64,000 nucleotides of DNA from Hyphomonadaceae bacterium (GTDB lineage: Bacteria > Pseudomonadota > Alphaproteobacteria > Caulobacterales > Hyphomonadaceae), in contig JANSYM010000007.1 in NCBI GenBank assembly GCA_024742355.1, positions 160,430-224,429 on the forward strand, read 5' to 3'. Both the position numbers and the translations under genes were made by a program. Positions 8,495 through 17,946 of the stretch are shown piece after piece. The notes under the pieces were generated by a model. The model was not told the DNA's origin and did not search any database. It saw only the letters and a program-made list of their open reading frames with translations. How positions within the stretch are numbered: the first letter of the stretch is position 1; every line of letters begins with the position of its first letter.

Positions 8495-8512
8495 ATAAGG
8501 GAATAGCCTTAT
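8495..8512. promoter_or_regulatory. Inverted repeat upstream of the monooxygenase gene
   Basis: ATAAGG (8495-8500) and CCTTAT (8507-8512) form a 6-bp inverted repeat with a 6-bp spacer, about 55 bp upstream of the monooxygenase start. It could be an operator; no regulator gene is adjacent. Weak evidence. Confidence 0.25.
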
Positions 8513-8533
8513 CTGACGCGGCGAGAGTTGGCC

Positions 8534-10282
8534 CTATTCGCGCGGTTGGAAGCGATCGCGCAATTCAGGCTTCAGAATTTTCCCGTTGGCATTGCGAGGC
8601 AAGGGCTCATCTTGGAACTGAATCTCCACTGGCACTTTGAACGCCGCGATCTGGTTGCGGACATGTGCTCGCAGTTCGTCCTCGCTGACCTCCATGCCAG
8701 GCTTCAGCTGGACCACTGCGCCGACTTCCTGCCCCAGGATCTTGTGCGGGATGCCGACTACCGACGCGTCCATGACGGATGGATGATCGTAGAGCGCGCT
8801 CTCGACCTCGATGCAGTAAATGTTCTCGCCGCCGCGGATCAGCATGTCCTTGGCGCGGTCGACCAGATAGAGGAAGCCTTCTTCATCGATGCGCGCGAGA
8901 TCGCCCGTGACGACCCAGCCATCGACAAAGGTCTCGGCGGTCGCTTCCGGCTTGTTCCAATAGGCCTTGCAATTCATCGGGCCCTTGCACCAGAGCTCAC
9001 CGACCTCACCGGCTGGGACTTCTTTCCCGTCGCCGCCGACAATTTTCAGTTCAACAGCCCCGGGAGGCGCGCCGGCGCTGTCCGGCCGATTGACGTAATC
9101 CTCGCCAATATTGAGCGATGCTGTCGCGCAGGTTTCCGTCATGCCCCACCCATTGCCGGGCGCTGCTTCGGGAAAGCGTTTCTTGATCGTCGACACCAGC
9201 TCCGGCGCGGATGGCGCGCCGCCATAGGAGACGGCCTTGATCGATGACAGATCGTAATTGTCGCGTTCCGGATGTTCGAGCAATTGCCAGGCAATCGCCG
9301 GAACACCGCCGACATTGGAAATGCCTTCATTCTCGATGATCGGCAGGGCCTTACCCGCATCCCACTTGTATTGAGCGACGATCTTGGCGCCCTGCAACAT
9401 GCTCGGGATCAGGATCGCAAAAGCGCCTGTGGCATGGAAAAACGGGATCGCCAGCAGCGTCGCATTCTGTTCGTTCGGATCCGGTTCCGGTGGCTCCTCG
9501 CCGCGCCGCAGGAGCATGCGCATCTGACAGGTCAGCGAGTTGAGCATGTTGGAGATAATCGCGCGATGCGTCGCCAGGGCGCCTTTCGGGCGGCCGGTTG
9601 TGCCGGACGTGTACATGATCGTGGCATCATCATCCGGGCCAAGGTCGGCATCCGGCAGACCGATCTGTGCGAGATCCTGCCATGAATTCGCGGGGCCGAT
9701 CAGACTGTCCATGGTGGTGATACGGGAATCGGTCTCGCCCTCCCCGCCACGCGCGATCACGATCGATTCCAGATCGTTGAGTTTACCAAGATGGTCGCGG
9801 ATGCGGTCCAGGATTTGTGGATCGATCACCGCGACTTTCGCACCGCTATCGCTCAGGCCGTATTCCAGCTCATCGCCGGTCCACCAGGAATTCATCGGTG
9901 TGGCGATCGCTCCGATCGACAATGCCGCAAAGAACGGCACCGGCCATTGCGGATAATTCCGCATGATGATCGCGACGCGGTCGCCTTTCTTGACGCCGAA
10001 TTGTTCGACCAGCGCCTTGGCAAAATGCTCCACAGCGCGCGCGAAAGCCGAGTATGTCACGCGTTCATCTTCGTAAACGAGGTAATCACGGGCGCCGAAT
10101 TGTGGCTCAGCCAGCTCGAAAATGGTCCGGATCGTAGGCGGTGCGTCAGGGTAGATTTTCATCGCCACGCCGCCAACATTTCCATCCGCCAGTTTCAGCG
10201 GCGAATCGGATGCGGCAATGGCAGCATTGGCTTGGGCAATAGAAATGACGGGCCAGCCGTCAGGCAAAGCGGCAACAGCCAT
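8534..10282 (-). CDS. Acyl-CoA synthetase (AMP-forming, class I adenylate-forming)
   Basis: 582 aa ligase that activates a carboxylic acid to the acyl-AMP and then the CoA thioester. Phosphate-binding loop YTSGTTGRPKG at about residues 222-232, A5 motif GWGMTETCA near 380, A7/A8 region VTGDLARIDEEGFLYLVDRAKDMLI, hinge GGENIYCIEVE, and the catalytic A10 lysine in NANGKILKPELR near 565. Start ATG 10282 has GGAGGA 6 bp upstream. It resembles medium/long-chain fatty acyl-CoA ligases; exact chain length is not inferable. It precedes the Baeyer-Villiger monooxygenase on the same strand. Confidence 0.91.
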   Translation of the reverse strand: MAVAALPDGWPVISIAQANAAIAASDSPLKLADGNVGGVAMKIYPDAPPTIRTIFELAEPQFGARDYLVYEDERVTYSAFARAVEHFAKALVEQFGVKKGDRVAIIMRNYPQWPVPFFAALSIGAIATPMNSWWTGDELEYGLSDSGAKVAVIDPQILDRIRDHLGKLNDLESIVIARGGEGETDSRITTMDSLIGPANSWQDLAQIGLPDADLGPDDDATIMYTSGTTGRPKGALATHRAIISNMLNSLTCQMRMLLRRGEEPPEPDPNEQNATLLAIPFFHATGAFAILIPSMLQGAKIVAQYKWDAGKALPIIENEGISNVGGVPAIAWQLLEHPERDNYDLSSIKAVSYGGAPSAPELVSTIKKRFPEAAPGNGWGMTETCATASLNIGEDYVNRPDSAGAPPGAVELKIVGGDGKEVPAGEVGELWCKGPMNCKAYWNKPEATAETFVDGWVVTGDLARIDEEGFLYLVDRAKDMLIRGGENIYCIEVESALYDHPSVMDASVVGIPHKILGQEVGAVVQLKPGMEVSEDELRAHVRNQIAAFKVPVEIQFQDEPLPRNANGKILKPELRDRFQPRE

Positions 10283-10394
10283 GGGGTTCCTCCGGATAAT
10301 TTATCGTTCTTGGAACCGGATATGCGCCATGCGCCGTCCCTACGGAAGGGGCGACGTTGCGGCAGGCCTGATATTGTTTGGGTTTTGCGGCGAT

Positions 10395-10904
10395 CTAGCC
10401 TTGGAAAGGCGTGCCTTTGATCGTGATCGCCAGGCTTTCAATCGGCGCCCCACCCTGAGTGAGCAAGCCGAGGTCCGCGACCGGAATGATTGAGCGGATT
10501 TCCCGGGCTGGTTCGGCCATGCTGAGCAGCAGGTTGGAGGCGATCAGCTGTCCATAATCCGGGCGCTTCTCTGCGATGACAGATTCATCGATCTTGAGCT
10601 CGGTCTGGAGTTCCAGATATTCGCCTGTGCGCTCTGGCATATCGCTTCCGAACGGGTCTTTGACCTCGCGGGCATCGCCGGGCACATCAATCGAGAAATC
10701 ATATTCGGCCCCCGCGTCCAACGAAATCACGTAGGATTTGCCGGGCTCTACAACGACCTGTTCGGCGCTGAACCGTTCACCATTCTCTTCAAGCGTGATT
10801 TCCAGCGCATATAGCTGGCTGTGATTGCTCGGGTCCGGATTCATCATGATCATGGCCAGGCAGGCCATACATCCGGCCAGCAGAACGGTCGCAAACGACT
10901 GCAT
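10395..10904 (-). CDS. Hypothetical protein, possible lipoprotein
   Basis: 169 aa, not recognised. The N-terminus MQSFATVLLAGC carries a good lipobox (LAGC, cysteine at residue 12), but it lacks the usual positive n-region and hydrophobicity continues past the cysteine, so a single membrane anchor is the alternative. The rest is acidic and predicted rich in beta strands (LYALEITLEENGERF, VVVEPGKSYVISLD, YDFSIDVPG), followed by a long helical or loop stretch and a hydrophobic ending. GGGAG lies about 9 bp upstream of the ATG. It is upstream of and co-directional with the acyl-CoA synthetase's opposite end only by strand; a 112-bp gap separates them. Confidence 0.6.
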   Translation of the reverse strand: MQSFATVLLAGCMACLAMIMMNPDPSNHSQLYALEITLEENGERFSAEQVVVEPGKSYVISLDAGAEYDFSIDVPGDAREVKDPFGSDMPERTGEYLELQTELKIDESVIAEKRPDYGQLIASNLLLSMAEPAREIRSIIPVADLGLLTQGGAPIESLAITIKGTPFQG

Positions 10905-11032
10905 GGAGGGCGTCTCCCAATTACTCTACACGCCCCTGCCCGTCGCAATTTGTATGCCAAACGAAACGTTAATGCGAGTTACTTTTCGCAGAACTATCGG
11001 GATCGTCCGTCGCGGTCCCGACTTCCACGTAC

Positions 11033-11066
11033 AAAAAACCAGTGCTGGTGAAATCACCAGCACTGG
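11033..11066 (-). terminator. Rho-independent terminator of the lipoprotein unit
   Basis: CCAGTGCTGGTG (11039-11050) and CACCAGCACTGG (11055-11066) form a perfect 12-bp stem with a 4-nt loop. On the minus strand it is followed by six T (11038 down to 11033). It ends the transcript of the minus-strand gene at 11117. Confidence 0.9.
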
Positions 11067-11116
11067 CTCTCAGTCTCGGAGGTATTGCTGTCTTCTACAG
11101 CAGAGGCTGAGATACT

Positions 11117-11761
11117 CTACTTCCCGAAGTCGCAGAACCGCACGACGCGGTCTGTGCCATCGGGTTCGACCAGACGGTAACTAGGTCCGGTCAGTTCAGC
11201 ATCCTCACAGAGGTAGCCGATCTGGTACATGTCGAGCAGATAGTCATTCTCGGGCGTCAGCGCATTTGCCAACATGATGTCTGCCGCCTCCTGGTGCTCG
11301 CCCAGGCGGAAGCGCGCCTTGAAGGCGTCGGTCGGCGACAGCCCCTTCTCTTCGAGGGCGAAGTTCAGGCTGGTCGCCTCACCGCGCGCATAGTCGCGCA
11401 GCTCTTCTGCGGCGCTTGCCCTTGCATGCGTGGGATAGGTCTCAAGAAACTCGTCGAGGGCTTCAATGGCGCCCCAGACCTGATTGCCATCGCCCATTTT
11501 CAGCTCAGCCATTCGATACAGCGCTGCCGCCTTCTCGTCATCGGTCGCATCCTGCTTCCCGATCAATTGCTCAAGGCGCAGAATGGCAGCCTGCTCATTG
11601 CCCGCCTCGACGAGCTCCTCGACCGTGTTCATGGCCAGGGTGAACGTGCTGGGCTGGGTGGATACTGGCGGCGTATCGACCTCAACCGGTGGAACATCGA
11701 CATCCGTCGACGCACAAGCAGACGCCAGGACGAGCAGTGATGTGGCAATCAACGTACGCAT
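11117..11761 (-). CDS. TPR-like lipoprotein, paralogue A
   Basis: 214 aa. Signal peptide with lipobox LVLASAC (cysteine at residue 16), then a proline/valine linker, then an all-helical region resembling tetratricopeptide repeats (EQAAILRLEQLIG, DEKAAALYRMAELKMGDG, WGAIEALDEFLETYPTHARA). The C-terminal domain has two cysteines, IGYLCEDAEL and VVRFCDF, which could form a disulfide. The 199-aa lipoprotein just upstream has the same organisation and aligns through LTP, G(Y/F)xC and xxCxD, so they are paralogues. Function unknown; outer-membrane assembly or sensing partners are possible. AGGG lies about 8 bp before ATG 11761, and a strong terminator follows the gene. Confidence 0.72.
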   Translation of the reverse strand: MRTLIATSLLVLASACASTDVDVPPVEVDTPPVSTQPSTFTLAMNTVEELVEAGNEQAAILRLEQLIGKQDATDDEKAAALYRMAELKMGDGNQVWGAIEALDEFLETYPTHARASAAEELRDYARGEATSLNFALEEKGLSPTDAFKARFRLGEHQEAADIMLANALTPENDYLLDMYQIGYLCEDAELTGPSYRLVEPDGTDRVVRFCDFGK

Positions 11762-11827
11762 GGAAAATCCCTCTCTATTGGACTGTAACCGTCGTCGCCA
11801 ACCGCGATGGCGAGACTAAGGCAGAAA

Positions 11828-12427
11828 TCAGGAGACGCTGAGATCGCTGCACCAGACAGCGCCCGCGACATAGTCCGGCTCAGGTCCGTGATGGTGGACC
11901 GGCGCGCCCTCGCCGTCACAGACAAAGCCGCTCTCGCGCAGCAAATAGAGGTGGACGTCGGTCGGCGTCAGCTCTGACGTGCGATAGCGATCCACCGCCG
12001 CGTCCAGGTCGCCCATCAGGACCTTGTCGTCAAACCAGTCGGTCAGGTTTTGCAACTGGGCCAGGCGGCGTTGTGCATTGTCGATTTCGGTCGCTGCGAA
12101 CACCTTGCGACGCTCCGCATCGCCAGCGCGCGCATCTTCCGGACGGAGCAACAGGACCTGATCGAGATCGCTGACTGCGCCCGGCAGATCGAACTTCGCC
12201 TCCCAGCGCTTGTCGGCGCGCAGATAGAGAAGGTCGACTCGCTGGTCCTCGGTCAGATCAGTGCGCGCCAGGATGGTGCCCAGTGCAGCTTCAGACGAGG
12301 CGATGCTCGGATTCGACGCTATCAGGCTGCGCTCTGATTCGAACGCCACCGGGTCCAGGGTCGGCGGCACAGTTGCACAGGCCGTGATGGCGAATGACAG
12401 GATAAGACTGGTGAAAACAGTGCGCAT
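11828..12427 (-). CDS. TPR-like lipoprotein, paralogue B
   Basis: 199 aa. Signal peptide MRTVFTSLILSFAITAC with lipobox cysteine at residue 17. Helical repeats follow (EAALGTILARTDLTEDQRVDLLYLRAD is too long to quote as one motif but matches the helix pairs of paralogue A), including LPGAVSDLDQVLLLRPEDARA, a TPR-like pair. The C-terminal domain carries LTPTDVHLYLLRESGFVC and VWCSD, mirroring the two-cysteine module of paralogue A. Start ATG 12427 is preferred over the GTG at 12433 because AGGAG stands 5 bp upstream of the ATG and overlaps the GTG. It lies 66 bp upstream of paralogue A on the same strand and is probably co-transcribed. Confidence 0.7.
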   Translation of the reverse strand: MRTVFTSLILSFAITACATVPPTLDPVAFESERSLIASNPSIASSEAALGTILARTDLTEDQRVDLLYLRADKRWEAKFDLPGAVSDLDQVLLLRPEDARAGDAERRKVFAATEIDNAQRRLAQLQNLTDWFDDKVLMGDLDAAVDRYRTSELTPTDVHLYLLRESGFVCDGEGAPVHHHGPEPDYVAGAVWCSDLSVS

Positions 12428-12521
12428 GCACACTCCTTGCTCGAGCTGGAAATACCCGCCCGATCTCGCAGCCGACTAAGGCAGCAAAACGGCAGAACTG
12501 CTTACAGTGTGTTTAGGCGGC

Positions 12522-14441
12522 TCAAGCCCGTGCCAGGCGCTCGATTTCGGCCACGTCGCCGCGGCCGAGGGCTTCGATCGCACACGCCGCGATATGGCGC
12601 GCGTTGAGGCCCGCCTCTTCGTACATCAGCTCAGGCTTGTCCTGATCCTGGAACACGTCCGGCAAGTGCATGGTGCGAATTTTGATACCGCGATCCAGCG
12701 CGCCGACATTGGCCAGATGGTGTAGCACGAAGGCGCCAAATCCACCGCGCGAGCCTTCTTCGATCGTGATCAAAACTTCATGCTCGCGGGCCAGACGCTC
12801 GGTGAGGTCAGCGTCGAGCGGCTTTGCAAAGCGCGCATCAGCGACGGTACAGGACAGCCCCTGCGCCGCCAGCATATCCGCGGCCTTGAGCGATACCTGC
12901 AAACGCGCGCCATAGGACAGAATAGCAATCGACGTGCCCTGACGCACCACGCGGCCTTTGCCGATCTCGAGCGGCGTTGGATTATCCGGCAAGGCGACGC
13001 CGGTGCCTTCGCCGCGTGGGTAGCGAAATGCGCTCGGGCGATCATCAATCTCGTTCGCCGTCGCGACCATATGCGCGAGTTCGGCTTCGTCTGAGGCTGC
13101 CATACAGATCATGCCCGGCAGCGCGCCGAGATAGCCGATATCGAAGCTGCCCGCATGCGTCGCGCCATCGGCGCCCACCAGGCCAGCCCGATCAATGGCA
13201 AAGCGCACAGGCAGGCTCTGAATGGCGACATCGTGCACGACCTGGTCATAGCCGCGCTGGAGGAATGTCGAATAGATCGCCGCATAGGGCTTCATGCCAT
13301 CGGCGGCCATGCCGGCCGCCATGGTCACCGCGTGTTGTTCAGCAATACCGACATCGAACGCGCGGTCGGGAAAAGCTTTGGCAAACAGATTGACGCCGGT
13401 GCCCGACGGCATGGCCGCGGTGATCGCACAAATCTTGTCGTCGGTTTCAGCGAGTTGTGCCAGCGTCTTGCCGAACACGTCCTGATATTTGGGCGCGCCT
13501 GGCGCAGATTTTTGCTGCTCGCCCGTAACAACATTGAACTTCGAGACGCCGTGATACTTGTCGGCGCTGTTCTCGGCCGGCGCATAGCCGTGGCCCTTAT
13601 GCGTCACGATGTGGACCAGGACCGGCCGCTGCATCTGTTTGACGTTTTCCAGAACCGGGATCAGGACATCGAGATCGTGGCCGTCGATCGGGCCGACATA
13701 ATAGAAGCCGAGCTCTTCGAACATGGTGCCGCCCATGGCGAAGCCGCGCAAATATTCCTCGGCCTTGCGGGCCGGGTTTTCGAGCCCCATCGGCTTGACC
13801 ACGGATTTCGCAAACCGGCGCAACCCGCGATACGAGCGGCTCGACACCAGGCGGCTGAAATAGTGGCTCATCGCGCCAACCGGCGGCGCAATCGACATGT
13901 CATTATCGTTGAGAATGACGACCTGGCGTTTCTGGTCGCCGCCGACATTGTTCATCGCCTCATAGGCCATGCCGGCAGTCATCGAGCCGTCGCCAATCAC
14001 CGAGACGACATGATTGTCCTTACCTTGCAGATCGCGCGAAGTGGCGAAGCCATGCGCGGCCGAAATCGAAGTCGAGGCATGCGCCGCGCCAAAGGGATCA
14101 AATTCACTCTCAGAACGCTTTGTGAATCCGGACAGTCCGCCGCCCTGGCGCAAGGTGCGAATGCGGTCGCGGCGCCCGGTCAGTATCTTGTGCGGATAGC
14201 ATTGGTGCCCGACATCCCAGATCAGCTTGTCATCCGGCGTTTCGAAAACCGCGTGCAATGCGACGGTCAGCTCAACCACACCCAGGCCAGCGCCGAGATG
14301 GCCGCCTGTGACCGACACCGCATCGATGACTTCCTGGCGGACCTCATCAGCGATCTGTTTCAACTCTTCGCGCGACTTGTCTTTCAAGTCAGCCGGTGTC
14401 TGCACATCGTCCAGCAGGCGCGTGTTCTTTAGATCTGTCAC
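12522..14441 (-). CDS. dxs: 1-deoxy-D-xylulose-5-phosphate synthase
   Basis: First enzyme of the non-mevalonate isoprenoid pathway; condenses pyruvate and glyceraldehyde 3-phosphate with thiamine diphosphate. 639 aa, normal length. Motifs: [16 protein letters not shown] near residue 80, ThDP motif [16 protein letters not shown] near 152, the DHDLD-type domain linker [11 protein letters not shown], catalytic glutamate in [10 protein letters not shown] near 372, and the C-terminal transketolase domain. Start is GTG 14441, chosen because AAGGAGG stands 7 bp upstream. It ends an xseB-ispA-dxs run on the minus strand. Confidence 0.97.
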   Translation of the reverse strand: MTDLKNTRLLDDVQTPADLKDKSREELKQIADEVRQEVIDAVSVTGGHLGAGLGVVELTVALHAVFETPDDKLIWDVGHQCYPHKILTGRRDRIRTLRQGGGLSGFTKRSESEFDPFGAAHASTSISAAHGFATSRDLQGKDNHVVSVIGDGSMTAGMAYEAMNNVGGDQKRQVVILNDNDMSIAPPVGAMSHYFSRLVSSRSYRGLRRFAKSVVKPMGLENPARKAEEYLRGFAMGGTMFEELGFYYVGPIDGHDLDVLIPVLENVKQMQRPVLVHIVTHKGHGYAPAENSADKYHGVSKFNVVTGEQQKSAPGAPKYQDVFGKTLAQLAETDDKICAITAAMPSGTGVNLFAKAFPDRAFDVGIAEQHAVTMAAGMAADGMKPYAAIYSTFLQRGYDQVVHDVAIQSLPVRFAIDRAGLVGADGATHAGSFDIGYLGALPGMICMAASDEAELAHMVATANEIDDRPSAFRYPRGEGTGVALPDNPTPLEIGKGRVVRQGTSIAILSYGARLQVSLKAADMLAAQGLSCTVADARFAKPLDADLTERLAREHEVLITIEEGSRGGFGAFVLHHLANVGALDRGIKIRTMHLPDVFQDQDKPELMYEEAGLNARHIAACAIEALGRGDVAEIERLARA

Positions 14442-14482
14442 CGAGCGGCCTCCTTCCAGCCGATTGATGTCTTGTTCCGAGC

Positions 14483-15385
14483 TTAGTGTTTTCTATCCAG
14501 AACAAAATCAACCGATTGCAGCAGGATATTGGCGCGATTACGGAAAATAGCGAGGTGTTCTTTAGCCTGCGCGGCGAGGAGCCGCACCCGCTCCTGGGCC
14601 TGCTCCACACCCAGAATCGTAACGAAATTGGCCTTCCCAGCGGTTTCATCGGTGCGCAGCGGTTTTCCGACATCTGCCTCATTTCCGGTGGCATCCAGCA
14701 AATCATCGGAGATTTGGTAAGCCAGACCGAGATCGTGGGCGAATCCGTGCAGCGCGTGTTTTTCGACATCGCTGGCGCCGCCAATGATCGCGCCGGCTTC
14801 CACCGAATAAGAGATAAGCGCACCGGTTTTCAGGCGCTGCATCCGCGTTATCGTGTTGAGATCGCGCGGGCTTTCGTCTTCCAGCATATCGATCATCTGC
14901 CCGCCAACCATGCCGAGCGCACCAGACGAATCAGCCAGGCGCTCAATCAATCGCAGGCGAATATGCGCGTCCTGGTGCGTCTCGCGATTGGCCAGGATCT
15001 TGAACGCATGGGTCAGAAGGGCATCGCCCGCGAGGACCGCCGTTGCCTCATCGAACGCCTTGTGAACGGTTGGCTGACCGCGGCGGAAATCGTCATCATC
15101 CATGCACGGCAAATCGTCATGGATCAGAGAATAGCAATGCACGCATTCAAGCGCCGCCGCCGTTCGCAGCAGGCTTTTCTCGGGCGCTTCGAACATGGCC
15201 CCGGTTTCGATCACATAGAATGGTCGCATCCGCTTGCCATTGGCGAGCGCGGAATGGCGCATGGCGCGCATCAGATCGGCTTCCGGGCCCTGTGCGGGGG
15301 GAATCAATTGATCCAGCGCCACCGTCACGCGATCGGCGATCTCGGTCAGTCGACGACCAAAGTCCGGATCGCCATCATCTGCCAT
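14483..15385 (-). CDS. ispA: Polyprenyl (farnesyl/geranyl) diphosphate synthase
   Basis: 300 aa short-chain trans-isoprenyl diphosphate synthase. First aspartate-rich motif in [17 protein letters not shown] near residue 92, second in [13 protein letters not shown] near 225, with the family's GKRMRPFYV and KTGALI segments. It condenses IPP with DMAPP/GPP to farnesyl diphosphate for quinone and undecaprenyl synthesis. Its ATG overlaps the TAA stop of xseB as TAATG, so translation is coupled, and dxs follows 41 bp downstream. This gene order is common in proteobacteria. Confidence 0.95.
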   Translation of the reverse strand: MADDGDPDFGRRLTEIADRVTVALDQLIPPAQGPEADLMRAMRHSALANGKRMRPFYVIETGAMFEAPEKSLLRTAAALECVHCYSLIHDDLPCMDDDDFRRGQPTVHKAFDEATAVLAGDALLTHAFKILANRETHQDAHIRLRLIERLADSSGALGMVGGQMIDMLEDESPRDLNTITRMQRLKTGALISYSVEAGAIIGGASDVEKHALHGFAHDLGLAYQISDDLLDATGNEADVGKPLRTDETAGKANFVTILGVEQAQERVRLLAAQAKEHLAIFRNRANILLQSVDFVLDRKH

Positions 15386-15630
15386 TAGTCGAAGCTCGCA
15401 GGCTCGGTCTTCGGCTCTCCATCGCCGCCCTGGACGATTTGTTCGACTTTCAGTTCAGCCGCCTTCAGACGCGACTCGCAGTGCTTCTTGAGCTCTGCTC
15501 CGCGCTCATAAATCGCGATCGATTTTTCCAGTTCAACATCGCCCTGCTCGAGTTGACGAACAATCGTCTCGAGTTCGGCCAGCGCTTCTTCGAAGCTCAT
15601 ATCTTTGACGGGTGTCGCCTTGGTCGCCAT
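15385..15630 (-). CDS. xseB: Exodeoxyribonuclease VII small subunit
   Basis: 81 aa, the normal size of XseB. The conserved core MSFEEALAELETIVRQLEQG and SIAIYERGAELKKHC is present, forming the two-helix hairpin that binds XseA. Overlaps ispA by one base (TAATG). Confidence 0.94.
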   Translation of the reverse strand: MATKATPVKDMSFEEALAELETIVRQLEQGDVELEKSIAIYERGAELKKHCESRLKAAELKVEQIVQGGDGEPKTEPASFD

Positions 15631-15700
15631 CTGCTCATCCCACGCTGTCTCTGCTTGGGCTGCACCCTAGAACCGGTTTCTACTCGCCTCAATGGCGATT

Positions 15701-16306
15701 TCAGGATTTTCCACGATATTCATAAACGCGGAAGCTCCAATACTTGTCGCCGCCATCATAGACGCAGACCCAGCCGAGTTTCTTGAGCGGGCGGCGCAAC
15801 ATGCGATTGAACCAACCATGGGCGGCAAGATAGACGGACTGGTTCTCGGCTTTGTCGTGCAGGACCTGTGCGGCTTCCGCCGCGCGTTCGCGCGCTTCGG
15901 TCACGCTCTCACCATCAAGCTTGTGCCCCCGCAACCAGGCCGTGCGGGCCAGGATGTTCCAGGTCTTTGGCAGATACCGACGCGTCTTGAAGCGTGGCGG
16001 CGGCAACGGCGCTTCATTGAACACGGCGTGTTGTTCCGGTTCCCGCCCTTCCGTTGCCCAGGTCGCTGTCTCAACCGCGCGCGGTCGCACCGATGACAGG
16101 ACGAGGTCAATTTCCGCCACAGCGTCTTTCAGCTTTTTCGGCGCGGCCTGATCTTCCGCAAGGCTGCCAGCTTCATACCGGTCCCACCAGTCGCGATACT
16201 CTTTCCAGTTGAGTTTCGGACCCGCTGAGCGATTCAAGGCCGGTCGACCATGCCGTGAGACAATGATCGGACCACGCTTGCGCTGGTGATCTGTCTTATC
16301 ACTCAT
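15701..16306 (-). CDS. Histidine phosphatase family protein
   Basis: 201 aa, phosphoglycerate-mutase-like fold. Catalytic RHG is in IVSRHGRPALN near the N-terminus, the phosphate-binding arginine in VLSSVRPRAVETA, and the second catalytic histidine in LAAHGWFNRML. The basic segment KTRRYLPKTWN lies between. Substrate unknown. Start ATG 16306 is preferred to a TTG at 16339; the SD is weak (AAGGGG about 13 bp upstream). The gene is 70 bp downstream from xseB's end on the other side and shares its strand. Confidence 0.82.
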   Translation of the reverse strand: MSDKTDHQRKRGPIIVSRHGRPALNRSAGPKLNWKEYRDWWDRYEAGSLAEDQAAPKKLKDAVAEIDLVLSSVRPRAVETATWATEGREPEQHAVFNEAPLPPPRFKTRRYLPKTWNILARTAWLRGHKLDGESVTEARERAAEAAQVLHDKAENQSVYLAAHGWFNRMLRRPLKKLGWVCVYDGGDKYWSFRVYEYRGKS

Positions 16307-16412
16307 CGTTTTGAGCTGCCCCTTTAAAACCAGCGCCAATGACGCCGATTAGACAGGTTGGGAACAGGCATCAAGCCTGATTGTGAGGATTTAAGGTCCC
16401 GCTCGGCGCCGC

Positions 16413-17279
16413 TTACAGACCGCGCCAGAGCCGTTCTTTCATACAAGGGTCAGCCTGCGCCCGGGAACAGCGATAGAAGGTAAACAGGACGGTATCCGCA
16501 CGCCCGATCAGGTTTTGAAACGGCACGAAGCCAACAGATGCACTTTCCGGAGACGATCCGGGGCGCGGCGGGCATCCGGCTTCATCAATGACCCCGGCAG
16601 AACTCGGTGGGCAATGACCTGTAGGATTGCGGCCGTCCATGGAATTGTCGCGATTATCGCCCATGAACAGGAAGTGCTTCTCCGGCACAACATAATCGAC
16701 AGAAATATTGCTGCCGGTCTCACCATCAATGTCATGGGTGAGCCAGGTTTCGCCATCATAGGATTCAGTGAATTCCGCCGCCGTGACCATCGCGCCGCTA
16801 TCATGCTTCCGGTACCGGACCCGGCGGACAAAGGTCCGCTCGATCGGGGTGCCGTTGATCGCCACCGGCTGGCCGTCGCGAACGGTGACGGTGTCACCTG
16901 GCAAACCGATAATGCGCTTGATCATCACGCGCGGTGTGTGCGTGTGCTCGAACACCGCGACATCGCCGCGCTTCGGCATGCTGGCAAACACGCGGCCCTC
17001 TGGCAGCGGCACATATCGGCCGAGGCTGAAAGGCAGGGAATGGCGCGAATAGCCGTACGCGTATTTGTTCACCGCGACCCGGTCACCAACCTGGAGATTA
17101 GGCACCATGCTCTCTGACGGGATCACGCGCAGCTCATAGAACAATCCCGAGAAAACCAGGAAGATCGGGATGAAGATGGACAGCGTGATGCCCCACTCGC
17201 GCAGCTCTTTCACGACCTTTTGTTGCAAGGTCAGCGGCGCCTCGAGCTCGGGCGTGTCTTTGGACATGGTTTCTGTCAT
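16413..17279 (-). CDS. lepB: Signal peptidase I
   Basis: 288 aa type I signal peptidase. An N-terminal membrane helix at about residues 30-48 (ITLSIFIPIFLVFSGLFYEL) is followed by the catalytic serine in PSESMVPNLQVGD near 55 and the catalytic lysine in VMIKRIIGLPGD near 120; box E GDNRDNSMDGR is near 217. It removes signal peptides from exported proteins at the periplasmic face. Its start overlaps the upstream ybjQ-like stop as ATGA (17276-17279), so the ATG at 17279 is favoured over the one four codons later. The window carries many lipoprotein and Sec signal peptides that such an enzyme (or signal peptidase II) would process. Confidence 0.96.
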   Translation of the reverse strand: MTETMSKDTPELEAPLTLQQKVVKELREWGITLSIFIPIFLVFSGLFYELRVIPSESMVPNLQVGDRVAVNKYAYGYSRHSLPFSLGRYVPLPEGRVFASMPKRGDVAVFEHTHTPRVMIKRIIGLPGDTVTVRDGQPVAINGTPIERTFVRRVRYRKHDSGAMVTAAEFTESYDGETWLTHDIDGETGSNISVDYVVPEKHFLFMGDNRDNSMDGRNPTGHCPPSSAGVIDEAGCPPRPGSSPESASVGFVPFQNLIGRADTVLFTFYRCSRAQADPCMKERLWRGL

Positions 17280-17590
17280 GACAATCGCACTGCCGTTCCA
17301 TAGGCGAGGAGTTCAGCCGAACCGCCCATGATCATACTGGTTGTGACACGCAGAGAGATCACCGCATCAGCGCCCCTGGCCTCAGCATCTGCAACCATGC
17401 GATCGATCGCCTGTTCGCGCGCTTCTGCCATCAGCTTGGTGTATTCAGGCACTTCGCCGCCAACCAGGTTGCGCAGAGCCGCCATGATATCGCGGCCGAA
17501 AAATCGCGTGCGCACGGTATTGCCTTTGACCGTTCCGATAATTTCGGACACCTGCCGCCCGGGCACGGTTTCGCCCATGGTAACAATCAT
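17276..17590 (-). CDS. YbjQ/UPF0145 family protein
   Basis: 104 aa, UPF0145 (putative heavy-metal-binding domain) family: VTMGETVPGRQVSEIIGTV, RNLVGGEVPEYTKLMAEARE, ARGADAVISLRVTTS and LLAYGTAV all match its strand-helix pattern. Homologues form pentamers; a biochemical role is not established. RBS AGAGAGG 6 bp upstream. It is 12 bp downstream of a small membrane-protein gene and overlaps lepB by 4 nt. Confidence 0.88.
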   Translation of the reverse strand: MIVTMGETVPGRQVSEIIGTVKGNTVRTRFFGRDIMAALRNLVGGEVPEYTKLMAEAREQAIDRMVADAEARGADAVISLRVTTSMIMGGSAELLAYGTAVRLS

Positions 17591-17602
17591 ACTGTGCCTC
17601 TC

Positions 17603-17869
17603 TTATTTATCGACAGTCTTCGAATAGTGGTCATCTTCGGCATTGTTTAGACGATCAACAATCACTTTTGCCAGAAGCACGAGAAAGCCGAGCGCGACAA
17701 GTCCCGGTATCAGTAGCACGGCCCAGATCGGGGCACCGGCTTCAGCACTGGCCTGATTGATGGCAAATCCGATCCCAAGCAGGATCAACAGGCCGTAAAT
17801 CGCGCCGCCGGCAACAATCAGTCCGATCCCGACGGCGAACCATCCTTTGGTTTTTCCGATTTCCTGCAT
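17603..17869 (-). CDS. Small two-helix membrane protein
   Basis: 88 aa, not recognised. Two membrane helices: WFAVGIGLIVAGGAIYGLLI (residues 10-29, running on to about 37) and APIWAVLLIPGLVALGFLVL (about 46-65). The C-terminal tail is charged (DRLNNAEDDHYSKTVDK) and probably cytoplasmic. GGAGG 6 bp before the ATG gives a clear start. It heads a tight run with ybjQ and lepB. Confidence 0.7.
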   Translation of the reverse strand: MQEIGKTKGWFAVGIGLIVAGGAIYGLLILLGIGFAINQASAEAGAPIWAVLLIPGLVALGFLVLLAKVIVDRLNNAEDDHYSKTVDK

Positions 17870-17946
17870 CAGTGCCTCCAGCGACCATGCGCGTGCACGA
17901 TGTTTGACTTATCCCGCGCTTCTTGTCGAGAACATGACCGCGTCGA

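Noticed and set aside
13155..14432. 425-codon plus-strand frame over dxs
   Set aside because: Antisense shadow of dxs with no domain or SD.
14486..15388. 300-codon plus-strand frame mirroring ispA
   Set aside because: Exact antisense mirror of ispA caused by codon bias; no motif of its own.
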